The notes under the pieces are model-generated. The model worked only from the letters and a program-made list of their open reading frames with translations. It ran no database searches and was not told the DNA's origin. Below, piece by piece: positions 1-8,278 of a stretch of DNA of 64,000 nucleotides. Numbering within the stretch: position 1 is the stretch's first letter; the number at the start of each line of letters is the position of its first letter. This DNA comes from Hymenobacter cellulosivorans. Its GTDB lineage: Bacteria; Bacteroidota; Bacteroidia; Cytophagales; Hymenobacteraceae. The stretch is taken from the NCBI RefSeq assembly GCF_022919135.1, contig NZ_CP095049.1, forward strand, positions 1,988,501-2,052,500, read 5' to 3'. Both the position numbers and the translations under genes were made by a program.

Positions 1-530
1 GCAACGTGACGCGGGCCTACACCCAGGGCCTGGAAGCCGACGGGCGCTACCGCCTTACGCCCCAGCTCACGCTCAGCGGAGGCTACCAACTGCTGTTTGC
101 TAAAGATAAGAGCGTGGTCGATAAGCTGGCGGCCGGCACGGTGTACCGCAAAGACCCACAAACCCAGGAAACCCAGCGCGTGACGCCCGAGGACTACGGC
201 GGCCTGTACAACCGCTCCCGCCACTCCCTCAACGTCAAGGCCTTTTACGAAAACACCCGGGCGGGCTGGTCGGCTAGTGCGCGGGGCATCTACCGGGGCC
301 GCTACGGCTTCGGCGACCTGAACGGCAACACCATCCTGGACGCCGCCGCCGAGTACGTGCCCGGCTACTGGCTGCTAAACGTGGCGGCGGCCAAAACCTT
401 CCGGCAGCGCCTGAGCCTGCAGGCCGGCATCGACAACGTGTTGAACTACACCAACCCGACCTACATCAGCACTTTGCCTGGCCGCCTGTATTACGCCAGC
501 CTGGCACTGGAGCTGGGTAAGCGCCCCTGA
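1..530 (+). CDS. TonB-dependent haem receptor, C-terminal end (partial)
   Basis: The gene begins before the window; about 175 residues are visible in the frame that ends with TGA at 528-530. The sequence alternates short polar and aromatic strands typical of an outer-membrane TonB receptor barrel. It contains a near-terminal AGIDNVLNYTNPTYIS-type segment (the N-L-x-D/N motif common at the end of Bacteroidota receptors) and ends on aromatic and aliphatic strand residues. The next genes are hmuY, hmuT, hmuU, hmuV and hmuS, so it is most likely the HmuR-like haem receptor of the operon. The plug domain and TonB box are not visible, so the ligand is inferred from context alone. Confidence 0.8.
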   Translation, partial: NVTRAYTQGLEADGRYRLTPQLTLSGGYQLLFAKDKSVVDKLAAGTVYRKDPQTQETQRVTPEDYGGLYNRSRHSLNVKAFYENTRAGWSASARGIYRGRYGFGDLNGNTILDAAAEYVPGYWLLNVAAAKTFRQRLSLQAGIDNVLNYTNPTYISTLPGRLYYASLALELGKRP

Positions 531-566
531 TTCTGCTTCACTTTCCGCAACCCTTTCTCTACTTCT

Positions 567-1208
567 ATGCATTACCTGTTTTTCCGCACTGCCCTGCTGG
601 CCGTAGCCGCTGCTTCCACGCTCAGCCTGACTTCCTGCGACCAAGACGACGACCAGACTGAAACGGCCGTGAAGCCCGCTCTGCAGGCCAAAACCGTGAC
701 TAGCCTGGCTCCGCAGTCGGCTGTCCCAACCAGCACCGGCCAGCCCGGCACACCCCGGCACTTCACGTTCTACAGTCTCGCCGACGGCAAGGAAGTGCCC
801 TACACCGACTCGACCAGCACCAAGTGGGACCTGGCTTTCCGGGGCACGACCATCCTGACCAACAGCGGCAGCAGCGGCCCTGGGCAGGGTGGGGCCCAGG
901 TGAAAGACGGACTGTTTGCGGAGCTGACCACGGCCCCAGAAACCGGCTATGCCGTGGATGCCGCCGCGGCCAAAGCTATTCCCACGGGCTCGGGCAAGGG
1001 CTGGTACAACTACAATTCTACCACCCACGTGGTGTCGCCCATTGCCGGCAAGGTGCTGGTCATCCGGACGGCTGCCGGCAAATACGCCAAGCTGGAAGTG
1101 ACCAACTACTACAAGGACGCCCCAGCTACGCCTGCCGGTACCGAACCCAGCGGCTACTACTCGTTCCGCTACGTGTACCAGCCCGACGGCAGCCGCAACC
1201 TGCAATAA
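567..1208 (+). CDS. hmuY: HmuY-family haem-binding lipoprotein
   Basis: The protein has 213 residues with a lipoprotein signal peptide (lipobox LTSC, Cys24) followed by an acidic linker DQDDDQTE. The body carries the HmuY-family pattern: FTFYSLADGKEV, then a WDLAFRGT block, a Gly-rich loop, and a C-terminal GYYSFRYVYQPDGS segment. HmuY proteins capture haem at the cell surface and pass it to a TonB receptor. It lies 36 bp after the receptor stop codon, so the two are probably co-transcribed. The haem-ligating residues cannot be assigned without an alignment. The start is the first ATG and is supported by the signal peptide. Confidence 0.87.
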   Translation: MHYLFFRTALLAVAAASTLSLTSCDQDDDQTETAVKPALQAKTVTSLAPQSAVPTSTGQPGTPRHFTFYSLADGKEVPYTDSTSTKWDLAFRGTTILTNSGSSGPGQGGAQVKDGLFAELTTAPETGYAVDAAAAKAIPTGSGKGWYNYNSTTHVVSPIAGKVLVIRTAAGKYAKLEVTNYYKDAPATPAGTEPSGYYSFRYVYQPDGSRNLQ

Positions 1209-1302
1209 TTCCCATTAAGTCCGGCGCGGGCTGTTGGGTGGCTATCGGTGAGGCGGTTTCATCGGGCGGTCCGTTGCCGGCACTATTTCTTCAGTCAAAC
1301 GT

Positions 1303-2145
1303 ATGCTTCTTCGTTTTTCCACTTTCCTCAAAGCCGGCCTGCTGCTGGGCCTGTTACTGCTGAGCGTAGCCAGTCGGGCCGCTGCGCCGGTGCGCATCGT
1401 GTCGCTCAGCGGCACGGTAAGCGAAATTATCTGTGACCTGGGCCTGCAAAGCCAGCTGGTGGGTGTAGACGTAACCAGTACGTTTCCGGCGGCCCTGACC
1501 AAGCTGCCCAAGGTAGGCCACAACCGCAACATCTCGGCCGAGGGCGTGCTGGCCCTGAGCCCGACCATCGTGGTGGGTACCACCGAATCGTTGAAGCCCG
1601 AAGTGGTGAGCCAGCTGAAGTCGGCCGGCATTACGGTGCAGCTGTTTACCCAGGAATACTCGGTAGCGGGCACCAAAAAACTGATTCAGCAAGTGGCCGC
1701 CACGTTTAATGCCTCGGCCAAAGCCCCGGCCCTGCTGCAAAAGCTGGACGCCGATTTGGTCAAAATCCGCAAGCCCGCCAAGGCGCCTAAGGTGCTGTTC
1801 ATTTACGCCCGGGGCAGCGGTACGATGATGGTAGCGGGCCAGAACACGCCCCTGGAAAAGGTTATCGGGCTGGCCGGCGGGCAAAACGCGGCTACCGGCT
1901 TCACCGACTTCAAACCCCTGACCGCCGAAGCCCTGGTAGCTGCCAACCCCGACGTGCTCCTGCTCTTCGACAGCGGCCTGGAAAGCCTGGGCGGTAAGGC
2001 AGGCCTGCTACAAGTGCCAGGCGTGGCCCAAACCAACGCCGGCCGCACCGGCCGCGTGGTCGAAATGGACGGGCAGCTGCTCTCGGGTTTCGGCCCGCGC
2101 CTGGGCCAGGCCACCGCCGAACTAGCCAGCAAGCTGAGCAAGTAA
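1303..2145 (+). CDS. hmuT: Haem ABC transporter substrate-binding protein
   Basis: This 280-residue protein has a signal peptide (hydrophobic core near residues 9-24, then SRAAA). It is followed by a class III periplasmic binding fold (TroA/HemT type): RIVSLSGTVSEIICDLGL at the N-terminus, a VGHNRNISAEGVLALSPTIVVG block, and AANPDVLLLFDSGL in the C-lobe. Such proteins deliver haem from the periplasm to the inner-membrane permease. It lies between hmuY and hmuU, and permease and ATPase genes follow. The family is clear; haem specificity follows from gene order. Confidence 0.92.
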   Translation: MLLRFSTFLKAGLLLGLLLLSVASRAAAPVRIVSLSGTVSEIICDLGLQSQLVGVDVTSTFPAALTKLPKVGHNRNISAEGVLALSPTIVVGTTESLKPEVVSQLKSAGITVQLFTQEYSVAGTKKLIQQVAATFNASAKAPALLQKLDADLVKIRKPAKAPKVLFIYARGSGTMMVAGQNTPLEKVIGLAGGQNAATGFTDFKPLTAEALVAANPDVLLLFDSGLESLGGKAGLLQVPGVAQTNAGRTGRVVEMDGQLLSGFGPRLGQATAELASKLSK

Positions 2146-2187
2146 CGGCTTGGCTCATCCATCCTAACCCTACAAACGTAGCTGCCT

Positions 2188-3293
2188 ATGCCTGCCGTAG
2201 CCGAACTTCCTGCGCCTACTACCACTACGCCAGCCCCCAACCGCGCCGCGCTGCGCCAACGCCTGCTGCTGCCAGTGCTGACGCTGCTGCTCGTAGGCGC
2301 GGTGCTGGTCAGTGCTGGGGCGGGGGCCATGCGCGTGCCGGTGCCGGCAGTGCTGGGTATTCTGCTGCACAAAGCCGGCTGGGCAGTTAGCGCCCTGACT
2401 TTCGAGCCCCAGCAGGAGGCTGTGCTCTGGATTATTCGGTTGCCGCGGGTATGCTTGAGCGTGCTTATCGGGGCGGCGCTGGGGGTGGCCGGCGCAGCCA
2501 TGCAGGGCCTGTTTCGCAACCCGCTGGCCGACCCGGGTCTGATTGGCATTTCGGCCGGCGCCTCGTTGGCCGCCGTGACGACCATTGTGTTGGAAATAAC
2601 CCTGTTGGCCGCCGTCCGGCAGTGGCTGGGTTTTTACGCCCTGGCTGTGGCGGCTTTCGTGGGGGCCTGCGGCACGACGGTGCTGGTCTACAACCTTTCC
2701 AAAGAAGGCGGCCGGGCGGTAGTGGCCACGATGCTGCTGGCCGGTATTGCCATCAACGCCCTGGCCGGCGCCCTGACCGGCCTGCTCACCTACGCCGCTA
2801 CCGATGAGCAGCTGCGCAGCATCACCTTCTGGGGTTGGGCAGCCTGGGCGGTGCTTCCTGGCCTACGGTGCTGGGCGTGCTGCCGCTGCTGGCTTTGCCC
2901 ATTCTGCTGCTGCCCCGCCTGGGCAAGTCGCTCAACCTGCTGGCCCTGGGCGAAGAGCAGGCGGCTCACCTCGGCCTGCCCGTTACGCGCCTGAAGCGGC
3001 AGCTCATCGTGCTAGCCACGCTGGCCGTGGGCACGTCGGTAGCCGTGGCGGGCACCATCGGCTTTCTGGGTCTGGTGGTGCCCCACCTCATCCGCCTCGC
3101 CGCCGGGCCCGACCACCGTGTAGTGCTGCCCGGTGCAGCCCTGGGTGGAGCCTTGGTTCTCACCCTGGCCGACACGCTGGCCCGCACGGTAGTTGCCCCG
3201 GCCGAGCTACCCATCGGTATCCTCACCGCTTTGCTTGGCACCCCGGTCTTCCTCTGGATTCTACTCCGCGAAAAGCGCCAGCGAGTTGGTTAG
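2188..3293 (+). pseudogene. hmuU: Haem ABC transporter permease HmuU, frame broken
   Basis: The gene encodes a FecCD/BtuC-type permease. The first frame (from ATG 2188) carries the conserved RLPRVCLSVLIGAALGVAGA and MQGLFRNPLADPGLIGIS motifs and several membrane helices. It then turns into Cys/Trp-rich nonsense after SITFWGW. The correct continuation is in another frame from about 2835: GSLGGASWPTVLGVLP, then GEEQAAHLGL, then GTIGFLGLVVPHLIRL, to TAG. The break is at GGGG 2831-2834. Adding one G restores a 368-residue protein of normal family length. I type it as a pseudogene only because the frame is broken as given; the rest is well preserved and lies between intact hmuT and hmuV. Confidence 0.85.
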
Positions 3294-3408
3294 TTGTCAG
3301 TTGTTCGTTGGCAGTTGTTAGGCTCAACGGTTCCTGACAACAAACAACGAACACCTTCCCTGACAACGAACAACCAACAACGAACAACTAGCAACGAACA
3401 ACCAACTC
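3289..3408. repeat. CAACGAACAAC-rich degenerate repeat between hmuU and hmuV
   Basis: The 120-bp gap between hmuU and hmuV is made almost wholly of variants of one word. It reads as GTTGTTCGTTG near 3300 and as CAACGAACAAC several times from 3340 to 3408. The two halves are thus roughly inverted and could fold into a long imperfect hairpin. The sequence is A/C-rich on one side and T/G-rich on the other, unlike the flanking coding DNA. It may be a local repeat family or an intercistronic mRNA structure. Confidence 0.6.
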
Positions 3409-3413
3409 ACCAC

Positions 3414-4217
3414 ATGTTCGACGTTCAACATCTGAGCTACCAGGCTGGCCGCAAGCCGCTGCTGCGCGACGTGTCATTGCAGGCCCGGCCGGGCGAGTTG
3501 CTGGCTATTGTGGGCGCCAATGGAGCCGGTAAATCCACGCTGCTGCGCCTGCTCAGCGGCGACGTAGCGCCCAGCGACGGGCTGGTGCAGTTTGACGGGC
3601 AGCCGCTGGCTTCAATTCCGGCTGCCATGCTGGCCCGGCGCCGGGCCGTGCTGACCCAGCAGCACACGTTGTCGTTGGCCTTCCGGGTGCAAGAGCTGGT
3701 ACTGATGGGCCGCTATCCGTATTTCCGCGGCCAACCCAGTGCCCACGACTATGCCGTCGTGGCCGATGCCTTGGCTACTGTGGGCTTGAGTGCGCTGGCC
3801 GAGCGCAGCTACCCCACGCTCTCGGGCGGGGAACAGCAGCGGGCCCAGTTGGCGCGGGTGCTGGCCCAGGTGTGGGAGGCGGAGCTGGGTTTTTTGCTGC
3901 TCGATGAACCCCTAACCGGCCTCGACCTCAACCACCAGCACCACACCCTCGACGTGGCCCGGGCGCTGGTTCAGCGCGGGTTCGGCGTGGTGGCTGTGCT
4001 GCACGATCTGAACCTGGCCGCCCAGTACGCCGACCAGGTGCTGGTGCTGCGCCAAGGGGCTGTAGTTGCCAGCGGCGTGCCGGCCGCCGTGCTTACCGCT
4101 GCTCATATTGAGCATGCCTTCGACATTGCCGTGGAGCTGCTCCCGCATCCAAGTCTGGATTGTCCGCTCATCGTGCCCCGGCCCCGGGCCGGCGTTGGGG
4201 CGGCTTTTTCTTTGTAA
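3414..4217 (+). CDS. hmuV: Haem ABC transporter ATP-binding protein
   Basis: The protein has 267 residues from ATG 3414. The frame is open upstream, but that part is the intercistronic repeat, so the ATG is preferred. ABC ATPase motifs are complete: Walker A GANGAGKST (Lys40), signature LSGGEQQRAQLARVLAQ (from residue 136), Walker B LGFLLLDEP (158-166), D-loop TGLDL, and switch His197 in AVLHDLN. It is the energising subunit that pairs with HmuU for haem import. The stop lies 20 bp before hmuS. Confidence 0.93.
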   Translation: MFDVQHLSYQAGRKPLLRDVSLQARPGELLAIVGANGAGKSTLLRLLSGDVAPSDGLVQFDGQPLASIPAAMLARRRAVLTQQHTLSLAFRVQELVLMGRYPYFRGQPSAHDYAVVADALATVGLSALAERSYPTLSGGEQQRAQLARVLAQVWEAELGFLLLDEPLTGLDLNHQHHTLDVARALVQRGFGVVAVLHDLNLAAQYADQVLVLRQGAVVASGVPAAVLTAAHIEHAFDIAVELLPHPSLDCPLIVPRPRAGVGAAFSL

Positions 4218-4237
4218 AACCACTTTTCCCTTTGCGT

Positions 4238-5284
4238 ATGTCCGTTACCGATCTGCCTACCCATGTGGCTTCCCTCGCCGAGCGGTGGGCCCAGTTCAAG
4301 CTCGATAATCCCAAAAGCCGCATCCGCGACGCGGCCCAGCAGCTGGGAACCAGTGAAGCCGAGTTGCTAGCCACCCAGTGCTCGGGCCAGCCCGACGCGG
4401 CAGTAGTGCGCCTGACCACCGACTTTGCCAACCTGCTGGGCCAGGTGCCCGCGCTGGGTCGGGTGATGGCCCTTACCCGCAACGACAGCGTAGTGCACGA
4501 GCGCAAGGGCGCTTACGAAAAGGTGTCGGTGAAGGGGCCGATGGGCCTGGTGCTAGGCGAGGATATCGACCTGCGCCTGTTTATGAGCCACTGGCAGTTC
4601 GGCTTTGCCGTGACTGAAAACGACCGCCGCAGCCTGCAGTTTTTCACCCAGGATGGGGAGGCCGTCCACAAAATCTACCTGACCGAGGACAGCAACGCGG
4701 CGGCCTACAACGAGCTGGTCAGCCACTTCCGGGCCCCGGAGCAAGCCCCCGAGCTAACGACCCTGCCCGCTCCGGAGCCGGCCGCCGAAACCCCCGACGC
4801 CGACATCGACGTGGCCGGCTTCCGCGACGCCTGGCGCGCCCTGACCGACACCCACGACTTTTTCGGAATGCTGCGCCAGTTCAGCGTGAGTCGTACCCAG
4901 GCCCTGCGCCTGGGCCCGCCGGAACTGGTGCAGCGCCTCGACAACACGGCCATCGTGCGGGGCCTCGAAGCGGCGGCGGCTAGTGGGCTGAACATTATGC
5001 TGTTTGTAGCCAGCCGCGGCTGCATCCAGATTCACACCGGCCCGGTGCAGCGCCTGGTGACGGCCGGGCCCTGGTTCAATGTGCTGGACCCCGAGTTCAA
5101 CCTCCACCTCAAGCTAGGCGACGTGGCCGAAACCTGGCTAGTCAAGAAGCCCACCACCGAAGGCCTAGTGCATTCCCTGGAGCTCTACGACGCCCAGGGC
5201 CGCAACCTGCTGCTGTTTTTTGGCAAGCGCAAGCCAGGCATTCCTGAACAGGACGCGTGGCGGGAGCTGGTAACCGGCTTATAA
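4238..5284 (+). CDS. hmuS: Haem-degrading or haem-trafficking factor, HemS/HmuS family
   Basis: The protein has 348 residues from ATG 4238 and follows hmuV closely. It has the HemS/ChuS two-repeat layout. The first repeat begins AERWAQFKLDNPKSRIRDAA and continues with GRVMALTRNDSVVHERKGAY and an EDIDLRLFMSHWQFGF block. A proline/alanine-rich linker (about residues 175-190) leads to a second repeat with IMLFVASRGCIQIHTGPV and FNLHLKLGDVAETWLVKKPT. Members bind haem in the cytoplasm and release iron or pass haem on. It is the last gene of the operon; a strong hairpin follows about 75 bp later. Confidence 0.9.
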   Translation: MSVTDLPTHVASLAERWAQFKLDNPKSRIRDAAQQLGTSEAELLATQCSGQPDAAVVRLTTDFANLLGQVPALGRVMALTRNDSVVHERKGAYEKVSVKGPMGLVLGEDIDLRLFMSHWQFGFAVTENDRRSLQFFTQDGEAVHKIYLTEDSNAAAYNELVSHFRAPEQAPELTTLPAPEPAAETPDADIDVAGFRDAWRALTDTHDFFGMLRQFSVSRTQALRLGPPELVQRLDNTAIVRGLEAAAASGLNIMLFVASRGCIQIHTGPVQRLVTAGPWFNVLDPEFNLHLKLGDVAETWLVKKPTTEGLVHSLELYDAQGRNLLLFFGKRKPGIPEQDAWRELVTGL

Positions 5285-5360
5285 GTCCTGCTAATTCTAT
5301 CCTTAGGTGACCTGTTTCGGTGTAAATAGATAAGGTAAATACGTGACTAATGAGGCGAAT

Positions 5361-5395
5361 AAGGCCCGGTTGGCAAGCTGCCAACCGGGCCTTTT
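5361..5395. terminator. Intrinsic terminator after hmuS
   Basis: A 15-bp perfect stem (AAGGCCCGGTTGGCA with its complement) around a 5-base-or-less loop is followed by TTTT on the + strand. It lies 77 bp after hmuS and faces the converging nfi gene, so it may act in both directions. Confidence 0.85.
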
Positions 5396-5532
5396 GCTAA
5401 TTGCCCATCCCCCTGATTTCGCCGCTCCGCCGGGGCCTGGCTTTTACCCGTGCCAGATGAGCCGGCACCGGCTGCTTATCACCGCCGGCAATAACGTAGG
5501 TGGCCCGGGGCTTCGTTGGTGGCCGCCCAGAT

Positions 5533-6213
5533 TTAGCGCAGCTCCTTTTTAAACTCTTCGGCCCAGTGGTCGGCCAGGCGGGTGGGCTCGGGCAGTTTGT
5601 AGCCGCGCAGGCAGGCCAGCGTCAGGCGCGTAGCCGTGGCCTGGTCGCAGCGGTGGCCGGGACTCACGAACAGCGGCAGTACCTTGTCTTTGGAGCGGAT
5701 AACCTCGCCCAGCAGCTCGCCGCTTTTGTCGGTGAGCGGGCTGATGCTGCCCTTGGTAGCGGCGGGCTCCGTGAAATTGCCGGTCAGCTTTTGCTTGGCC
5801 ACCCCAAAGCTGGGCATATCTAGCATAACGCCGATATGGGCCGCAATTCCCATACGGCGCGGGTGGGCAATACCGTGCCCATCGACCATGATGATGTCGG
5901 GCTTCTGCTGGAGCTTGTCGTAGGCCCGCAGCACGTTGGGCGCCTCCCGAAACGAGAGGAAGCCCGGTACGTAGGGCACTTCCACCGGCCCGGTGTGGTA
6001 CACCTTCTCTACCAGCTCCAGCGACGGGAACCGCAGTACCACGAACACCGATAGGATGGTTTCGGGAGTGGGAAACGACGAGTCGCAGCCGGCTATGAAC
6101 CGGGGCTCGTGGGTGAGGGGCAACAGGCGCACGTGGGTGCGCAGTTCCTGCTGGGTCTGGGTCAGCTCGCGCACAAGCTGCGGGTCGGCGGGCGGGTGGT
6201 AGGGGCGGTACAA
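5533..6213 (-). CDS. nfi: Endonuclease V
   Basis: Endonuclease V cuts DNA near deoxyinosine and other deaminated bases. The protein shows the family landmarks in order: AGCDSSFP with the first catalytic Asp, PYVPGFLSFRE (wedge motif and catalytic Glu), IMVDGHGIAHPRRMGIA (second catalytic Asp), and GVAKQKLTG. An open frame extends upstream to ATG 6327, but that extension runs through a strong terminator hairpin (6284-6320) of the preceding gene. I therefore prefer TTG at 6213, which gives 226 residues, close to the usual length near 223. No clear ribosome binding site is seen, which is normal for Bacteroidota. Confidence 0.9.
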   Translation of the reverse strand: MYRPYHPPADPQLVRELTQTQQELRTHVRLLPLTHEPRFIAGCDSSFPTPETILSVFVVLRFPSLELVEKVYHTGPVEVPYVPGFLSFREAPNVLRAYDKLQQKPDIIMVDGHGIAHPRRMGIAAHIGVMLDMPSFGVAKQKLTGNFTEPAATKGSISPLTDKSGELLGEVIRSKDKVLPLFVSPGHRCDQATATRLTLACLRGYKLPEPTRLADHWAEEFKKELR

Positions 6214-6283
6214 GGCGAGAAGGTGAAATGGTGAGGTGGTAAGTTGTCGTCTGGATCCGGGGGCGCGGGGCTTTTGCACGAAG

Positions 6284-6320
6284 AAGCCCCGCCAGCTGCT
6301 ATACGGCAGGGGCGGGGCTT
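6284..6320 (-). terminator. Terminator hairpin after the GT87-like gene
   Basis: A 10-bp stem AAGCCCCGCC/GGCGGGGCTT with an inner AGCTGC/GCAG pairing lies between the GT87-like gene and nfi. On the minus strand it is followed by CTTCGTGC, a weak U tract, so termination strength is uncertain. Confidence 0.55.
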
Positions 6321-6372
6321 TTGGCAATACGGAGCTGATGGCTAGCTTAGAAGCCCAACTCAGGGGCGGTGG

Positions 6373-7563
6373 CTAGGCGTTTGGTTGCAATACAAGATTT
6401 TCCTGCTCGGCCGTTTCGGCTGCGGCGGCCAGCCGTTCACGCCAGCGCGGGTAAAACAGCAGCTTGCCCTGAATAACGACCCAGGCCAGAATCATCGGGA
6501 CGGCCTTGATTTTGTAGGCGTCGAAGAATCCGTCGCGGATGAAGTGGGGGTAAATATCGGTGGCCGACAGGCTGGTAAACAGCGCTACCAGGATGAATAG
6601 CGGCCAGGCCAGGGGCGTGCTGCGGCGGTAGTGCATAAACCACAGCACGAAGCCCACCACCGGAATAATAAAGGTGGGCGACTCGGCCATTTGGTTGAAG
6701 ATAACCACGAAAATCAGGATGGACGACACGTAGAGGCGGCGGTAGTGCGTTTCGCTCCAGCGGTGCCAGTAGCCCAGGGGCAGCAGCAGCGCCACCAGGC
6801 CCGTGAGCTGCACGGCGCCCTTCGACACGTGCAGGCCAAACCAGGTGTCGAGCACGCCCATCAACGACAACTGTACGCCCGTGGCCGAGGCCCGCACAAT
6901 GTCGTACCAGCCCTGGTAAATCATCTGAAACTCGGTCCAGTTCACCACCAGCAGCGGCGTAAAGCCCAGCACCACCAGCCAGAGCCCAGCCCAGAAGCTG
7001 TTGCGGAAAAAGCCCGGGTAAAACAAGAACAGCAGCCCAATACCGATGCCGTACACTTTAATCAGGAAGGCCAGAGCCAGGCACAGCCCGGCCCACACGG
7101 GCTTCTTGTTTTCCAGGTTGAGGTAGGTCCACAGCATCAGGCCCACCAGCAGGCAGTTGGCCTGGCTGTTGTGCAGGGCCGTCATCACGTCGATGAATAC
7201 CAGGAGCAGAAACAGAAGTTGCCGGCGCACCTCGGGAAACAGGCGGCGGCCGGCGGTGTAAAGCATTGTGTTGTTGAGCACGTTCCAGAGCAGCAGCCCC
7301 AGCCAGTTGGGCATCCAGGCAAAGAGGCCCATAAACAGGGCAAACACCGGGCTGTACTTGTAGGTGTCGTAGTAGTACTCGGGGTATTCGAGGTAGAGGT
7401 TTTTGCCCGCCACCAGATTGAAAAACGGCTTGACGAAGATCAGGTAGTTGTTAATCGTGCCCTTGAAGTAGTGCTGAAAGCTGATGAGCACCGTCAGGAC
7501 CGCGTAGAGGGCCACCACAAAGCGGGTCGTGAGCAAAAACTGAGTAAGCCGGGAAGTGCGCAT
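6373..7563 (-). CDS. GT87-like (DUF2029) membrane glycosyltransferase
   Basis: The protein has 396 residues and about 9-11 membrane helices. The extracytoplasmic loop after the first helix holds YYYDTYKYSPVFALFMGLF, the KYSP region typical of the DUF2029/GT87 family. These enzymes use polyprenyl-phosphate sugars to build envelope glycans (mannosyltransferases in actinobacteria). The C-terminal tail is charged and cytoplasmic. The start at ATG 7563 places the first helix near residues 12-30. No glycan genes adjoin it apart from the GT39-like gene 1.4 kb away, so the product is unknown. Confidence 0.72.
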   Translation of the reverse strand: MRTSRLTQFLLTTRFVVALYAVLTVLISFQHYFKGTINNYLIFVKPFFNLVAGKNLYLEYPEYYYDTYKYSPVFALFMGLFAWMPNWLGLLLWNVLNNTMLYTAGRRLFPEVRRQLLFLLLVFIDVMTALHNSQANCLLVGLMLWTYLNLENKKPVWAGLCLALAFLIKVYGIGIGLLFLFYPGFFRNSFWAGLWLVVLGFTPLLVVNWTEFQMIYQGWYDIVRASATGVQLSLMGVLDTWFGLHVSKGAVQLTGLVALLLPLGYWHRWSETHYRRLYVSSILIFVVIFNQMAESPTFIIPVVGFVLWFMHYRRSTPLAWPLFILVALFTSLSATDIYPHFIRDGFFDAYKIKAVPMILAWVVIQGKLLFYPRWRERLAAAAETAEQENLVLQPNA

Positions 7564-7711
7564 GCGGCAGAGCGAAGCTGGTGAGGGACTGCAAAAGTAG
7601 GGGGAAATGCCGGGGCAACGGTGGGAAGCTTCGAAAAGCCAACCCGCACCGGACCGCCCGCGTTAGGGGCTAGAGGGCCAGCTTTACTTATTCGGCCGGC
7701 CCGTTTTAGGT

Positions 7712-8278
7712 ATGAAAAAACCCGAGCAACCCGCCAGCACCGGCTCCGGCCCCCTGTTTGAGCGCCGCTACTATATCGATATCGACAAGCCCGCCCTCAC
7801 ACCCGGGCAGCTCATGGAGGCCATCCAAAACAACGTGGCCCACTACTCGCCCGACTTGCTGGCGCAGTTTGAGAAGGTCAAAGGTCATGACCAGGGCCTG
7901 CGTAAGGGCGACGAGTTTTCCATCAAAATCCTGGGTCCCTGGAACGGCTCGGTTCGCGTCACGGAAGTCACCGAGAACTGCTTCGAGTTTCTGACCCTGG
8001 AAGACCACCCCGAGGCGGGCCGCATCAAGTTTTCGGTCGAGCCGCTGGGTAAAGACGCGTTGCGCTTCGAAATTCATTCCTGGGCCCGCTCCCGCGACGG
8101 GCTCGTGGCCTTTACCTACGACACGCTGGGCATGGGCAAAAAGGTGCAGCAGCAAACCTGGGAGTTGTTTTGTGAGAAAGTAGCCCAGGCCAGCGGCGGG
8201 CACGCCCGCGGCCCAGTCCGGGTCGAAACCATTGAACACGCAGCCGATTCGGCCGAAGCCCAAGCCCATGTCTTCTAA
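7712..8278 (+). CDS. DUF1990 family protein, first of a tandem pair
   Basis: The protein has 188 residues and no signal peptide, so it is probably cytoplasmic. It matches the DUF1990 pattern: a short N-terminal strand (RRYYIDIDKPALTPGQLMEA), then LRKGDEFSIKILGPWNGSVRV, FEFLTLEDHPEAGRIKFSVEP, and FEIHSWARSRDGL. Biochemical function is not established for this family; the fold resembles small ligand-binding START-like proteins. Its last 11 bases overlap the start of the next gene, a related protein, which suggests coupled translation and a possible heteromer. Confidence 0.75.
   Translation: MKKPEQPASTGSGPLFERRYYIDIDKPALTPGQLMEAIQNNVAHYSPDLLAQFEKVKGHDQGLRKGDEFSIKILGPWNGSVRVTEVTENCFEFLTLEDHPEAGRIKFSVEPLGKDALRFEIHSWARSRDGLVAFTYDTLGMGKKVQQQTWELFCEKVAQASGGHARGPVRVETIEHAADSAEAQAHVF

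Noticed and set aside
6631..7584. Long + strand frame opposite the GT87-like gene
   Set aside because: It is rich in His, Gln and Pro, has no domain, and mirrors the codon bias of the real gene.
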